From NCBI GenBank assembly GCA_016271365.2, contig CM057449.1, forward strand, positions 1,563,970,501 to 1,564,034,500: 64,000 bases of DNA. Direction: 5' to 3'. The notes under the pieces are model-generated. The model saw only the letters and a list, made by a program, of their open reading frames with translations. It had not been told where the DNA came from and did no database searches. Below are positions 11,022 through 22,890 of this stretch, one piece after another. Numbering within the stretch: position 1 is the first letter of the stretch; every line of letters begins with the position of its first letter. The position numbers and the translations under genes are program-made. This DNA comes from Neoceratodus forsteri. Lineage: Eukaryota; Chordata; Ceratodontiformes; Ceratodontidae.

Positions 11022-13760
11022 GTGTGCAGTGCCAGAACATCACATGCACCCCCCCCCACTTCAGTGCTTAAAATAACAGACTTAAATAAGCCACATCATC
11101 ATGGACATGTTAAAAGCAGAGCATCACAGTCCCTTGTTTGGGAGTTTTTTGTTCAAGATGCAAATGATGATTCAGTTGCAATCTGCCAGGTTTGCCATGT
11201 GCGTGTGAGTCGAGGTAAAAAGGAGCCATCTGGGGACAGGAGGACAGCATACGCATCTTAAGAATAGGCACTTGGCTCTGTGGACCCAGCACAAACTGGC
11301 AGCTAATACCACAGTGGGGTGTTCACCGTGTTACGGCAACCATAACCAACATGTTATCCTTACATGACTGTTAAGCTCAGTAGGAAATTAGCGTGTATTG
11401 CGGCCATTGAGGTAATAAGCAGAGGATTACCACAGGCATGATGAGGTGGAGAACCACAATGACTTTGAAATGTTGTCCAGTGCTGGTGAGAGTAGCAGTT
11501 TTTGTGGTGGTGGTGGTAGTGGTGGTGAATGCAGTATGTCTAGTGTAAGTGGTACATCAACCCCGGTAGGCAAATCTGGCAAAATAACATCATTTCTGGG
11601 TTTGTCATCATCACCTGTGCAACCGTCTTCATTAAATGTCCACACTCCACCCCCTGCCAATGCCATTTATCACAGAGCACAACCATTTATGATCAACAAC
11701 ACACCACATGTAAAACGTTTAAGTCAGCCCACATTACAGAGTGCTGTTGCGCATAAGCTGAAGTACCCCCCACTCATACAGTGTCCGTGAACTTAATGCT
11801 GCTTAGCAGAAATGCTGGCAATTGATCTTTGCCTTCTCCTTTGTGGAGGAATTCTGAGTTCCAGCGGTTTGCTTCACGTGCCTGTCCAAAATGGAAAGTC
11901 CCATCAGGACATACTTTTCTACGGTGCTGTCCCCGAGTTGTTCCGCACTGTAGTCCGACTCAGTAGACATGCCCTTCAACATTCCTCCTCTCCATTCATC
12001 CATTTAAGTATGGATATATGTGGACAAGTAGCAAAACAGCAGGAATTCATATCTGTGTATAACTGCACACTGGGCGCAGGTGCGGGGAGTTATTTGTGAT
12101 GTTGGTAGTGTAAATCAGTGCAGTAAGGTGGATTGTCGCAGTAGCAATCTTCCTGGAATTCGACAGCATGCAACGATTGCTATGCACAGTGTGACCTGTT
12201 CACACACTGGTGAGAACATGTTGGACATGGTACTGACTGAAATTGACAGATGGCTAAACCCTCTGTCCCAGAGAGCTGGGTTCATAGCAAGTGACAATGG
12301 GTTAAATGTGGTGAAGTGCATCACTAATGGTGTTTTCTTTCGTGTTTCATCCATGACCCACTGTTTAAATCTTGTGGTTCAGGAGTTTCTGCAACACCCT
12401 GATATAAAGGAAATGCTGACCACTGCATGACATATCTGCTCTCACTTTTCAAGATCTGGAAAGGCCCATGACCAACTGTGGCAGTTGCAGATACAAAACA
12501 GCCTGCCTCAGCATCGCTTGAAACTGGAAGTTGTCACCCGATGGAACTCCACATTATACATGGCCGAGAGGTTGTATGAACAATACAAAGCCATCTGAGA
12601 ATATCTTGTTATGCACAGTAGCCATGACAGTTCCAGGGCCTCCATGTCTATGATGACTGAACAGTGGCGCCTCATGGACTCTGTAATAACAATTTTGCGG
12701 CCTTTTGAACATGCCACACAGGCAGTGAGTGGCGAGTCTGCCTCCATTAGCCAATCAATTCCACTGCTTCAGGTGCTGAGGCAGACATTGGTGAATGTAC
12801 AGCATAGCCTTGATGTAGCCGGAGATGGTGGTAGCAGTATGTTGCTGCAACACATGCTGACAGTATTCGACCAGAATTGTCACATGAGCATTCAGCGTAG
12901 TGGCAACTTTGCCATAGCAATAATGCTTGACCCCCGATGCAAATGTGGAATTGCATCAATACTGAAGGGAGGGCCTGAACAGGTCAAAAATATCAGTGGT
13001 CAACTTGTGCACTTAGTTCATGGGACACAGAAGTCACGTGCCAAGGTCAGCAAACCTCAGCAGCATAATCCGGTTGAAGGTGTACCTGGAGGACCATCCA
13101 GCATATCCTGCAAGGGGAAGGGAACTGTAGTTACAGGTGGTCTGTCATCCAAAATGGGTGGAATCAACCCGCTTTGGGAGGCATTGTCCCAAGTGGGTAT
13201 TTGTGAAATAAATGATTCGGGAGAACAGGATGATGCATCAACAATTGGACTTGGTGTGGCACAGAGAATGGTTGAGTCATATTTGTCTGAAAACAGGCAT
13301 CTGACAATAAGTGAAGATACTCTTTTGTACTGGAGTGGAAAGGTCAGTGAATGGCCAGAGCTGACTGCAGTGGCACTGAAGTACCTCACACTGCCCACCC
13401 TCCAGAGTAAGTGTTGAGAGGGTATTCAGCTCCTAGCAGTGCAATAGTTAGGGATCATTGGACAAACCTGTCTCCTGCAAATGTTAGTTGCTAACATTCG
13501 ATAAAATGAATGAGGAGGCACATACCAGCAGAGACTGCAACCTCGTGACCGTACCGCGGCCTAGTCATGGTGGTCTTGCTGATGTGGAAATGGAGCATCC
13601 TGGTGACACTGGCATTGGCTGCCTGAATTGGCCCACCACTGACGTAGATGATGACACAATGGAGAAAGAATTTACCAGTGGTCAGACTTCAGACATCAAT
13701 GACTGTGAGGGCAGTTTTCTTTATGAGGATGATGATGTGGTTAATGTTGGAAGGTTTTAA
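11022..13760 (+). pseudogene. hAT-family transposase (BED finger and dimerisation domain)
   Basis: Decayed hAT transposase, probably Ac-like. The BED-type zinc finger lies at 11120-11220 (SLVWEFFVQDANDD, ICQVCHVRVSRGKK). A Ser/Gly-rich linker follows (11446-11700), then the domain beginning LAEMLAIDLCLL (11806-12000) and ...HLSMDICGQ. The RNase-H-like core is at 12190-12430 (NMLDMVLTEIDRWL, FIASDNGLNVVKC, HCLNLVVQEFL) and includes a plausible core Asp in SDNG. Next comes RWNSTLYMAERL, then a 268-codon open stretch 12611-13417. That stretch ends with the C-terminal dimerisation signature YLSENRHLTISED...LLYWSG and ERVFSS just beyond a stop. An acidic tail runs to 13760. Several stops and at least three frame changes disable it. 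Confidence 0.8.
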
Positions 13761-13779
13761 CTCCAGTATTTAAAAGGCG

Positions 13780-14530
13780 GTGTGCCCCCCCCGGATCACC
13801 ACCACCGGGACTGATGTTATCCACTGCCACCATGAGTCTGCCCCCCCAAGACCACCACCACTGGGACTGATGTTATCTACTGCCACCACGAGTCTGCCCC
13901 CCCGGACCAACACCACTGGGACTGATGTTATTCACTGCCACCATGAGTCTGCCCCCAAGACCACCACCACTGGGACTGATGTTATCTACTGCCTGTGAGT
14001 CTGCCCACCCGGACCACCACCACCACCGGGACTGATGTTATCCACTGCCACCATGAGTCCCCCCCGGACCACCACCACCACGGGGCTGATGTTATCCAAG
14101 TCTGCCACCATGAGTCTATCTGCCCCTGGACCACCACCACCACCACCACTGGGACAGATGTTATCCAAGTCTGCCACCATGAATCTGTCTGCCCCCAGAC
14201 CACCACCACCACGGGACTGATGTTATTCAAGTCTGCCACCATGAGTCTGTCTGCCCCAGACCACTACCACCGGGACTGATGTTATCCACTGCCACCATGA
14301 GTCTGCTCCCCCAGACCACCACCACCACCACCACCACCAGGGCTGATGTTATCCAAGTCTGCCACCATGAGTCTCCCTTCCCCGGACCACCACCACCACC
14401 ACTGGGACTGATGTTATCCAAGTCTGCCACCATGAGTCTGTCTGCCCCCCGGACCACCACCACTGGGACTGATGTTATCCAAGTCTGCCCCATGAGTCTG
14501 TCTGCTCCCCACGGACCACCACCACCAGCT
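13780..14530 (+). repeat. Minisatellite, about 12 units, CCACCA-rich
   Basis: Tandem array with units of about 54-70 bp, each holding GGGACTGATGTTATC and CACCATGAGTCTG followed by a run of C and then (CCA)n. I count twelve occurrences of the GATGTTAT core. From about 14090 onward most units gain an AAGTCTGCC insert, so two unit types exist. It lies just after the hAT coding region and may be an expansion in its 3' untranslated part. Translations of it are meaningless low-complexity frames. Confidence 0.9.
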
Positions 14531-15165
14531 TCTTAATATTTAAACCATAGAGTGAGTATGTGTACTCATGTTTGTTATGCTGCTTCACTTCCATTAGTTG
14601 TATGTTTTGTTTTCTGTAGCTTTTCAGAGCCGCAATGGTAAAACACATACACTACACTTCTTTTGTTTCTTTTACAGGGTAACAAAAAAAGGCTCCATCG
14701 CTAAAACTCATTGGGAATGGTACTGTAGCTGTACCGTTCAGAGAGGAACTGATGTAAGATCCATGTGAAATCCATTCTAGTAAGTATGAAGATTTTATTT
14801 CATCTGTTTCATTGTTTTGTAAAGACTGCAGCAAATATTGCGCACAACAGGTTGTGTTAGTTGACAAGATGTGTCTTTGAAATGTGTGACTTTAAAGGAT
14901 TGAGATTTGAGAAGCAGGGAGGGACACATAACAATTAAGTTGTAGAAGTCATCATTTCTTTTTTAGTAAACTTCCAGATGCTTTGTTGTTCTGACAAAGT
15001 AGCCTTATCAAACAAGTTCTTCAACATTAGCCCCCCTCCCCTGGGCTGGGGCATATACTGTTTTAATAAAGTAGTTTCATTAGATGACCATGACCAGACT
15101 CGAAAAGGATGCAGATGAAATCTGTGAAGTAAGAAAATAAGAAACTATTACAGACAAACCTGCAA
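14531..15165. other. Unassigned sequence between minisatellite and recombinase gene
   Basis: No coding region is supported. A splice-acceptor-like run TTTCTTTTACAG precedes 14680 and could belong to an old element intron. The stretch is moderately AT-rich. It may be the remnant of the hAT 3' end or of the 5' side of the tyrosine-recombinase element that follows. Confidence 0.4.
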
Positions 15166-15195
15166 ATGTGCTTCCCCCCACCCAAAAAAAAAAAT

Positions 15196-16630
15196 ACTTA
15201 CCTTCATGTGCTTGACAGGTATCCATTGCAAATTTCTATGCAAAAAGTTCTACTGGCTTTCATAGCTTACTGCCATCAAGAATTGAAATTATCATATGGG
15301 ACCATAAAACAATACTTATCTGGAATACAGTTCTTCCTGTTTCAATCAAATCATGCACCTAGACTGTGGAACTGCCTTTCTGCTTCAGTTCATGCCTCTC
15401 CCTCCCATCCCTGCTTCAAGGCATCCCTCTGGAGCTTCCTCCAACCAGCCTCTGACTGTCTATGTGCCATATAGACCTCAGTGGAGACTCTCTCCTCCTT
15501 ATTCTTCAACTTGAGAGTGACGCCCTGACTGCTGTTGATACCAGCGGCAGTTGAATTTTTGCTGAAAATCTGCACAAAGCATTTTCTGTCCTCATGTCTG
15601 AGAGGGGGCCCTGTTATAACTGTACCTATATGTATTTTACCTAATTCTGATGTTACTCTACATTTTATGTTATTTTTCTACTTATTCGTTGTGTTATGAT
15701 TCTTCATTGCTATCTACCTACACAACCATTTATGCCCATTGGCCTTTATGCTGTATCAACTACCTGCACCTACTTTTTCATTGCCGGAGGCGCCTGTATG
15801 TTACCTTTGTCTCTGTTTGATGCATTGTATATACCTTGTAACCCTCCCGGGTCGCACCTGAAAATAGGCACTTGGCTGTCTAGTGTGCTTACCTGGTTAA
15901 CAAAAGCAAATAAATAAATCCATCCAAGTCCTCGATTCTATCCAATGCCTCTGTTAAACTCCTCCCTCTTGAAATTCATAGAGCATCTCTCCCCAAAACT
16001 CCTAAACATCTGCTTATTAATGGATCTATATTTCAGCAATTATTGGACTTGCTATGTTCTAATCCTTTTGACCCTACTATGAATGTCATGATTTCCTTAG
16101 CTATTTGTTTAGCTTTTTATGGCTCCCTACACACTAGCGAGTTTACAGTATCCTCAGCCTCCTCTGCTAATTTTCTCACAGTCACTAATTCAAGAAAACA
16201 AGCTGATCATTATATGCTGCTTCTTCTGAATTTAGAAGCTAGTAGACTGTACAAAGAAGTTCCAATCACATATTGGTACTGCCCAGTTCAAAACTACTGG
16301 TGCCCAGTAGCCATTTTCTCTCAGCTCATGCAACATCACATTGGCTCCAACTCTTCTCAGCCTCTCCTATCTGCTAATAACCATTTGGCAATGACCACCA
16401 AATGGATTATAGAGCATGTGAAAATTCTATTTCAGTGACTTAGACTTAATCCTTTTGCTTTCACAGGTCATTCATTCCGGATCGGAGCAGCTTCTTCAGC
16501 TTCAAAAAATAATTTTTCTGCTCACATCATCAAAAGACTTGTAAGATGGACCTCCTCATGCTTTGAAACTTACATCCTAAATCCAGAACAGGAAATCAGA
16601 CAAGCTTTTAGGATTATCTCCTCTTAGCAT
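15196..16630 (+). pseudogene. Tyrosine recombinase of a Ngaro/DIRS-type retrotransposon
   Basis: YR enzymes integrate DIRS-order elements by site-specific recombination, without an integrase. The N-terminal SAM-like part is at 15200-15357 (LLAFIAYCHQELKLSYGTIK, QYLSGIQFF). It is then split by an L2-like LINE insertion (15358-15922). The catalytic part resumes with SLAICLAFYGSLHTSEFTVS near 16085. There the first catalytic Arg position reads H in LHTSEF, where LRISEF is usual. It ends with the box HSFRIGAASSASKN near 16468 (HxxR present), then RWTSSCFETYI near 16550 (Tyr present). Stops at 16438 and elsewhere inactivate it. No reverse transcriptase remains next to it. Confidence 0.8.
15358..15922 (+). 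mobile_element. L2-like LINE 3' end inserted in the recombinase gene
   Basis: 5'-truncated LINE copy. It opens with the last ORF2 codons, APRLWNCLSASVHASPSHPC then FKASLWSFL, the typical L2-clade C-terminus, up to about 15478. A 3' untranslated region of some 440 bp follows and ends in TTACCTGGTTAACAAAAG and (AAAT)n. The recombinase frame continues right after it. The same tail occurs on SINEs at 56811-56886 and 59451-59524, suggesting those SINEs borrow this LINE's machinery. Confidence 0.8.
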
Positions 16631-16639
16631 GCCCAAAGA

Positions 16640-18142
16640 AAGGTCAGTTCAGTAGCCATGGTTCCTCTGAAGGTTCCTCCACATGGGAGGTTTTCCTCTC
16701 CTGCATGCTACTGCTCACACTCTCCATGAGTTGGAGAAAGTAATCTCTTCTTTCTTTTGGGCCCTTGTGAAAGGGCTCTGGAGACCTCTGCATTTCTTTC
16801 TTATGTTTAGTCTGTTGCAACAGCACTCTCATGCTTTTTCCTTCTTTCCTTCTCTAGTTCCTCTCTTTGCTTTCCCCGTCTACAGGCAGGCCACCTTTAG
16901 TACGTTCTCCCCCCCCCCCCAGTACTTTGTTTCTGGTCTCTGGGTGTCTCTGTCACATCATTTTGCCTGCACAATAGAAACACCTGCACGATCATGTGCA
17001 CAGGCGGCAGCACGGACGTGCACATATTCTCCCTCGCCAATGTGCGAGATGGTATAGCTAGCGTAACTGAGATTTAGAAATTAAAAGCTACAACAGTGGT
17101 ACTCTTGGTATTTGGAAGTGGACCCCTGTGTTGTGGAGTATAATTCTGTGTTTCTGCGGCAGTCTTAGGGCTAATTAAGGAGTCGCTAGCTGCAGTCTTA
17201 TAGACACTCAGTAGTTCACTCAGTGTATCAAACAGTAAAGGCAGAGCTGATTTCTTAAGTTACCTTTCATGAGCTGGCTCAGAAAATAAGTTCTGCTGCT
17301 TTTCTATAGTGCTATAAGGGGATTTGTTTAGTTATGTTTAGCACTTGTATTCTGTTTAGGCTTGCAGGAGATAAATGTTGTGTAGCTATATTAGCACACA
17401 AAGCAGTTGCAGTGTTATTTTGCTATTTTGTAAACAGTACAAAATGAATTAAGCTACCATGTGTAATCCTTTAGTTTTCCTCATTATATTAAAGTTGGCT
17501 ATGAATTTTAGTTGAAGTTTTAAAAGCTACAAAAAAGTATACAATATTTGTCTCTCAGACTGTTTTACCTGCAGGAATGGTTTGGGGTGTGTCCTTGCTG
17601 CTCAGCCCTCTCTGTGTCTTTACCTCCTATAGTGCCGGCCAGCCCATTTTCTCTGTATTAAATAGGTAGAGGACCTAGAGTAGTGGCTTAGGCAGCAGAT
17701 TCCCCCCACTCCAGATGTATTTCTTTATTAAAGCAACAAAATGATGATTTAGCAACTCTAAACGATTATTTATTAACACTTTAGATATTTGCCTGTTTCA
17801 GTTATTGTTGTTTCTAAAGTTATGTTATTAACAGGTATGGGACGGAGCCTATCTATACCACATGATCCCTTACCTGTTACATAAAGAAATGCTTTAGCAA
17901 GTGTCAGTATAGTGGAGGACTCCATGCAGTCCAGACCCTAACCTTTTCTAGTGGTCATTTGTTATGAGTTAAGGACTGATTTTCTTATTTGATGTATTTT
18001 CCCTCTTTTATTGTTTGGTCAAACAGTTCGCTGTTAAAGAATTAATTTGCCTGCCTTCTTATTTTCTTTTGCTGAATAAAAGCTATTTTCATTGCATTGG
18101 AACCTGGTGTCTGCCTCCATCTCTACCCACAGCCTACTACAG
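16640..18142. other. Non-coding sequence downstream of the recombinase
   Basis: No protein frame is supported. Near 16910 there is a short C-run. Near 18073-18078 AATAAA occurs in CTGAATAAAAGC, which could serve as a polyadenylation signal. Because it lies between the YR gene and the split repeats at 18143-18517, it is probably the 3' part of that element, but this is inference. Confidence 0.4.
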
Positions 18143-18517
18143 TCCTCTATTCCTATAACACCACCTGCACCTCTACTGAGGGTGGAAATAGAGAAAGGCC
18201 AAAGTTAAAGTACACAGAACCACTATAGCCTATTCACCAAACACTGAATGGGAGGGCTTTGCCCAAAATTCAGTGTGGGGGAATAACTCCTCCCACCATC
18301 TAAATAAAAGCCTGCCTCTCCCAAAGTTCCATGCTTAGCACGTCCTGAACCCTCCAACCTTCTCCACCTCTTCCTCCTCCTCCAGCACTTTTCTCACCCT
18401 TAGTACTGGGCCTCCTACTCCCACAACACTACCCAGCACCTCTACTGAGGATGGGAACAGAGAAAGACCAAAGTTAAAGTATGCACAATCACTTACACTA
18501 TTTACCAAACATTGAAT
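18143..18517 (+). repeat. Candidate B1-A2-B2 split repeat of the YR element
   Basis: A block of about 107 bp (18143-18249) recurs at 18412-18517. Shared words include GCACCTCTACTGAGG, GAGAAAG and CCAAAGTTAAAGTA. A unique 162-bp segment with an AT-rich CTAAATAAAAGCCTGC core lies between the two copies. Ngaro and PAT-type elements end in exactly this B1-A2-B2 arrangement after their YR gene. The required A1 copy at the 5' end is not visible, so this part is inferred. Confidence 0.45.
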
Positions 18518-18906
18518 TTCTTTTTCCTCATTTTTGGCTCATTCAGAGTGTTTATAAATAGTTAACCCAGTGTGCCAGTTTAAACATCTCCACTTGGTTA
18601 GGAAAAAGTATTTAAATTTAAGTGTGTGTTAATTCTTGATAAATGTTCTAGAATAGTCTATATGTCTGCTTGCTGCCTTCTTTGGTGGAGTTTCTTGGGA
18701 ATATTGTAGGTTTTGTTAGGGGCTACTGGGGAGGGTGCAAGGGGGGACAGAGGTGCCCTGGGGCTCATCACATACATAATGGAAGCAGTGGTGAATCTAG
18801 GGAGTGGCGAAGAGTGCAATCACACACCCCATTGTAACTTACCTGCTAGCTGCTACTGTGTTTCACTTTGTTGAAGAAGTCTGATTTATTGATTCTACAA
18901 AAGTTT
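18518..18906. other. Unassigned sequence
   Basis: Nothing coding or repetitive is recognised here. The stretch ends in the left copy of the 20-bp target duplication of the following retroposed segment. Confidence 0.4.
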
Positions 18907-18926
18907 ATATTCAAAACTATAGACTA

Positions 18927-20924
18927 GTAGTAGTTGTAGTGGTAGAGAAGTTTTCATCCTTATGTGGCCATGCTGATTCAGTGTCTGGAGTTTTTGGCAT
19001 ATGAGGCAGTTGGTGTTTTGTCTGTATAATTCAATTGCCCAGATGGATAACCCAGGGTGTTTCTTGTTAAATAAGGACTCAGGAGCTCTGAGAGGAGAGG
19101 AGGAGGACTGGGACTTTGATAGCACCTATTGGTGCTGACAGGCTTGTTCTGCCTGAATAAAGATATGCTAATGTTGCCACGGGGACTGGGTTATCAGTTT
19201 CTGTCTGCTTAGTGATCGCAAAGTTACTGCACTCAGTGGAGTGATTTTCTGCTTGATTTTACAGGTGGACAGGTGAACCTGCTCAATGTACTGCAGGAGA
19301 TGTTGAATTTGAACTGACAGAAAAGTCCTTTGAGTAGTTTAAAAGTGTGGATTTCTCTAAGGTGAACTGTTCAACCCCAGCCCAAGAGATGGGAGATTGT
19401 ATTGAATGGGGATTTCCCCTGCTTAAAATCATATCTTGTGCACCGACCTGCAAACTGGTTTTAAATTACCTGAACAGTTTTGGAAAGTTTAATGAAACAC
19501 AGGTTTTGGAGCTCAGCTGCACATTTGCTGCATAGTCAGTCTCAACATTTAAATATACTGTCATTTTTTTTTCTTCAACAATAGAATGTTCAAGATATTT
19601 AAATAGTGGCAACCTCTCCTTGCTGACTCACTTAAATTGTACAAAGATGCTGTATTAGCAATGAGTGGAGGCTGATTGTGGGGTAATCCTCCTTGTGAAA
19701 GTTTTGTCCCCAGATGTTTTGAAGGATGCTTAACAAGTGGTGGATTAGACATTTAACAAGTGGTGGAGTTGACAATTTGTGCTTTAATGGCTATTTTCTA
19801 TGGAAATTTTTAAGGGTTAGTCATATTCTAAGGGGCTTTTTAAAGTAGACAGACTGGGACTATCCAGGACATGCAAGTATGGTTACCATCTGTGGGGACC
19901 TATACTGGTCAGTGGGGATGGGCAACCGGAAGACTCCATTTCATGTCGGTGGATACAAACTGCTCAAAAAGTGAAAAACAGACATGACATGGAACACTAT
20001 GCAGTGCATGGTGTAAGTCAGTTTAGTAACAAGGGTGGTAGTCTTTACTAATGACGTGGTCATTTCATTCTAGGCTGACCCTACCTATTGCAAATGTGTT
20101 TAAGCTCTACTAGAGGTATAACCTGAAAATATGCAGGATATAAAATCAGGATTAAGCTCTGCATAGAACATAAATAGGATGATTTAAAGTAGAAATTTAC
20201 AGGAGCATTGCTAGGCTGTAACTGTCCCCTAGATTCCATAAACTGTGGTATTAACACTTAATTATGTCAAGAGGTTAAATGGTTCAAAGCAATCATCTGG
20301 ATTGTAAGTATGCAGACCAGAATGGCTCAGTAGTATTCTTAAAGGGGGTGGGTAACCTGGGTGTAGCCCTCCAGAACTGTCTAATATTTGCTGCTAGGAC
20401 ACAGAGCAATACGCACTGCAGGGTTTAAACAAGTCAAATAGTGGAAGTGGCAATTTTGACTGGTCTTGAGTGTGCTACCCACTAAGGTAGGTCCTATCTG
20501 TTTTGTGCATCTGTTTGCCATTGGCGTCTTGTTCAGAAAATAACCAGTTGCTGGAAATTATTCAAATGATCTTAATAATATATTACAGTAGGATGTGTGG
20601 GTATTATAAACTAATGATGCTTCTTAGGCCCAATATGAATTAAGGTAGATTCTTACATTTACGCTCCGGATCTTAACTTTTTTAGATGTCAGGCATGGAA
20701 TGTTTTATTTATCCCCCACTGTATGAAATTGTGAAAATGTGCTGAATAGGCATGTATTTAGTAAATATGATTCATTGGGAATTTTTTCTTATTAACAAAT
20801 CAACATTTTAATTTTATACATCTATTAATGGCAGTTTTATTATGATGCTATAGTAAAATTTGTAAACATTGTAATGTCCTTCTTGTGAAATATCAAAATG
20901 GATGAACAATAAAATGGAAATGAA
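18927..20924 (+). mobile_element. 2-kb retroposed segment with a 20-bp target duplication
   Basis: The sequence ATATTCAAAACTATAGACTA is present perfectly at 18907-18926 and again at 20925-20944, bracketing 1998 bp. The inserted segment ends with AATAAA at 20908-20913, eleven bases before the duplication. That fits an RNA copied by LINE machinery from the plus strand. It has no long open frame and reads like a 3' untranslated region; the longest plus frame (19347-19535) resembles nothing known to me. There is no real poly(A) tail. It could be a processed copy of a host mRNA or a LINE without coding remains. Confidence 0.75.
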
Positions 20925-21044
20925 ATATTCAAAACTATAGACTACATTTGTGTCCTCTGTGCATATCAAGTATGCACTCCACCCCAACACCCCCCACTTT
21001 AAAATTCTGTATTTGCCACTGACTGGAAGTACTCTCTAATCGAC

Positions 21045-22890
21045 CTCAACATGGCAGAGTTTGACTCATAGAAGGTCATATCCTAAAACAAAAGGGGTCC
21101 GAACTGCCCTTAAAAAGAAGAAAAATTTGCCTCTACCTTAAAGACCTAAACTGTGATGTCACCTTAATCTAGGAAGTGCGTCTGCCTGAAGGGGAAGCAT
21201 CCCATATTTGCTGCTTGTGGGTGGGACAACTCTACCATTGTGCATATACCTCCAGACAAACAGGAGTAGCCATCCTCCTGAGAAAAGGCCAACAGCTAGG
21301 CATCTATATGGAAGTGAGAGATAAGGAAGGATGTATGCTCCTAATAGAGGGGACATATGAAAGAGAGCAGATAGTTACAGGCAATTTCAATGCTCCAAGC
21401 ACTCCAGATACTGAATTCATACATCAGGTCCTGAGGGAACTACCTCCTAACCCAACAGAAATTATATTAGGAGGAAACATAAACTTAGCACTAACACCCT
21501 CGCTTGATCAAACTGGCCCCAGCCATAAGTATGTTCTAGTGGTGGCTGCTCAAGTAGGAAAAGAATATCAGGAGGTAGGTCTGCAAGATACCTGGAAGGT
21601 GACACACCCACATGAGATAGATTTCTCTTGCTACTGTGTGGTCCATGACTTCTATAGCAGAATATACATCATTTATGCATGCCAGGAGCTTGTCTCCAAA
21701 ACATGGAGCACCTCAATTGGCAATATCTTGACCTCCAACCATGCCCCTGTCCTTTTGTCACTTGCATGGTGGAGACTAATGGGCACTCACAATAAATGGT
21801 GGCTCAACACATCCCTATTACAGAAACCAGGCTTGAAAGATGACATCGTAGCTCATTTTACAGAATACTACACACTCAACAACATGACAGATGTGTCGGT
21901 GACTATCCGATGGGAAGCCCTGAAAGTAGTATTAAGGGGGAAAATTATAGGGTATTCCTCACAGAAACATAAACGACACACCCAAGTCACCCGAATATGC
22001 AAAAAGCAGCTCACACAATTGAAGCAGCGATACCAATCATAACCCCAGTTGCAGCAAACTCTTAAACCACAGATTGCAGAAGCCAGAGCAGCATTAGAAA
22101 AATCTTTACATCATATCACTGAATATGCCTTTTTTCGACTAAGCCTGAAATACTGGGAGGCAGAGGAAACAGCCAAATAAACTACCAACTCAGAGACTTA
22201 AAGCCAGAGAAGTAGAATGGTATATTCCCCATGTTCAAGACCAATCCAGCAACATGGTCACTTCCCCGGAACTCAGTAACTAGGCATTTTTTTTCAATTC
22301 TATACTACTCTATATAAGTCTGAGGCTTCTCCCTCTTTAGAGAACTTTGATGCATTTTACCAGGACATATCTCTTTCCCAGGTCACTCCTGAACAGAACA
22401 TTTTGCTGACAAAGCAAATCTCCTATCAGGAAGTCAGGAATGCAATCCTAAGTATGTCTCAAGGCAAGTCTCTAGGGTTGGATGGGTTCCCCACAGACTT
22501 TGACAGAGCATTCGTGGAACTGCTTGCCCCAAAGCTGGCAAAGGTTTTCAGTGAAGCACATGAAAGAAGATCACTACCTCACACATTCATGCAAGCCTGC
22601 ATAACACTAATTCCAAAAAAGGACAAGGACAATATTCAGTGTTCTCAATACCACCCCATTTCTCTGATTAACACAGACGCGAAGATTTTCATGAAGGTAG
22701 TAGCAAGGAGGATGCAGGGGATCATAGCAGAATTCATCCATCCTGACCAGGTGGGATTTGTTCCAGGTTGCCTGAGGGCTGACAACACCCATCAAATACT
22801 AGACTTACTTTGGGAAGCCTGGAATTGCTGTATGCCCACTGCTACCCTCTCTCAATGCTGAGAAAGCATTTGACTGGGTAGAGTGGGCAT
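21045..22890 (+). pseudogene. L1 ORF2 part 1: endonuclease and RT fingers
   Basis: The endonuclease covers about 21045-21900. An early frame near 21060-21150 reads THRRSYPKTKGVRTALKKKK. A 288-codon frame (21176-22042) follows with YTSRQTGVAILLRKGQQ and the Tyr-rich connector. The RT start is at 22403-22861, with SYQEVRNAILSMSQGKSLGL and DGFPTDF, TLIPKKDKDNIQCSQYHPIS and DQVGFVPGCLRADNTHQILD. A frame change then gives LNAEKAFDWVEWA, the block holding the first catalytic Asp, and the reading breaks at the CR1 insertion. The stretch 22043-22400 is shifted but has recognisable connector sequence. Confidence 0.8.

Larger units (their letters stand above)
8971..14560 (+). mobile_element. hAT DNA transposon with decayed transposase
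   Basis: It starts at TAGTGGTGGGTGAAGTGG and contains a long 5' leader, a short first open frame, a BED-finger transposase and a downstream minisatellite. hAT elements move by cut-and-paste and make 8-bp target duplications. No matching right terminus or duplication was found, so the 3' limit is set loosely at the end of the minisatellite. Stops and frameshifts throughout show that it is inactive. Confidence 0.7.

Noticed and set aside
13780..14530. Proline/threonine-rich proteins in several frames
   Set aside because: Pure translation of a minisatellite; frames change with unit length.
13780..14530. CRISPR-like repeat array
   Set aside because: Units are adjacent without unique spacers, and the surroundings are vertebrate transposons.
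14660..14780. Exon of a host gene after a TTTCTTTTACAG acceptor-like site
   Set aside because: No reading frame or matching donor site gives a recognisable protein.
19347..19535. 62-codon frame as a host gene exon
   Set aside because: It lies inside a retroposed segment, has no known motif, and is not longer than expected by chance.
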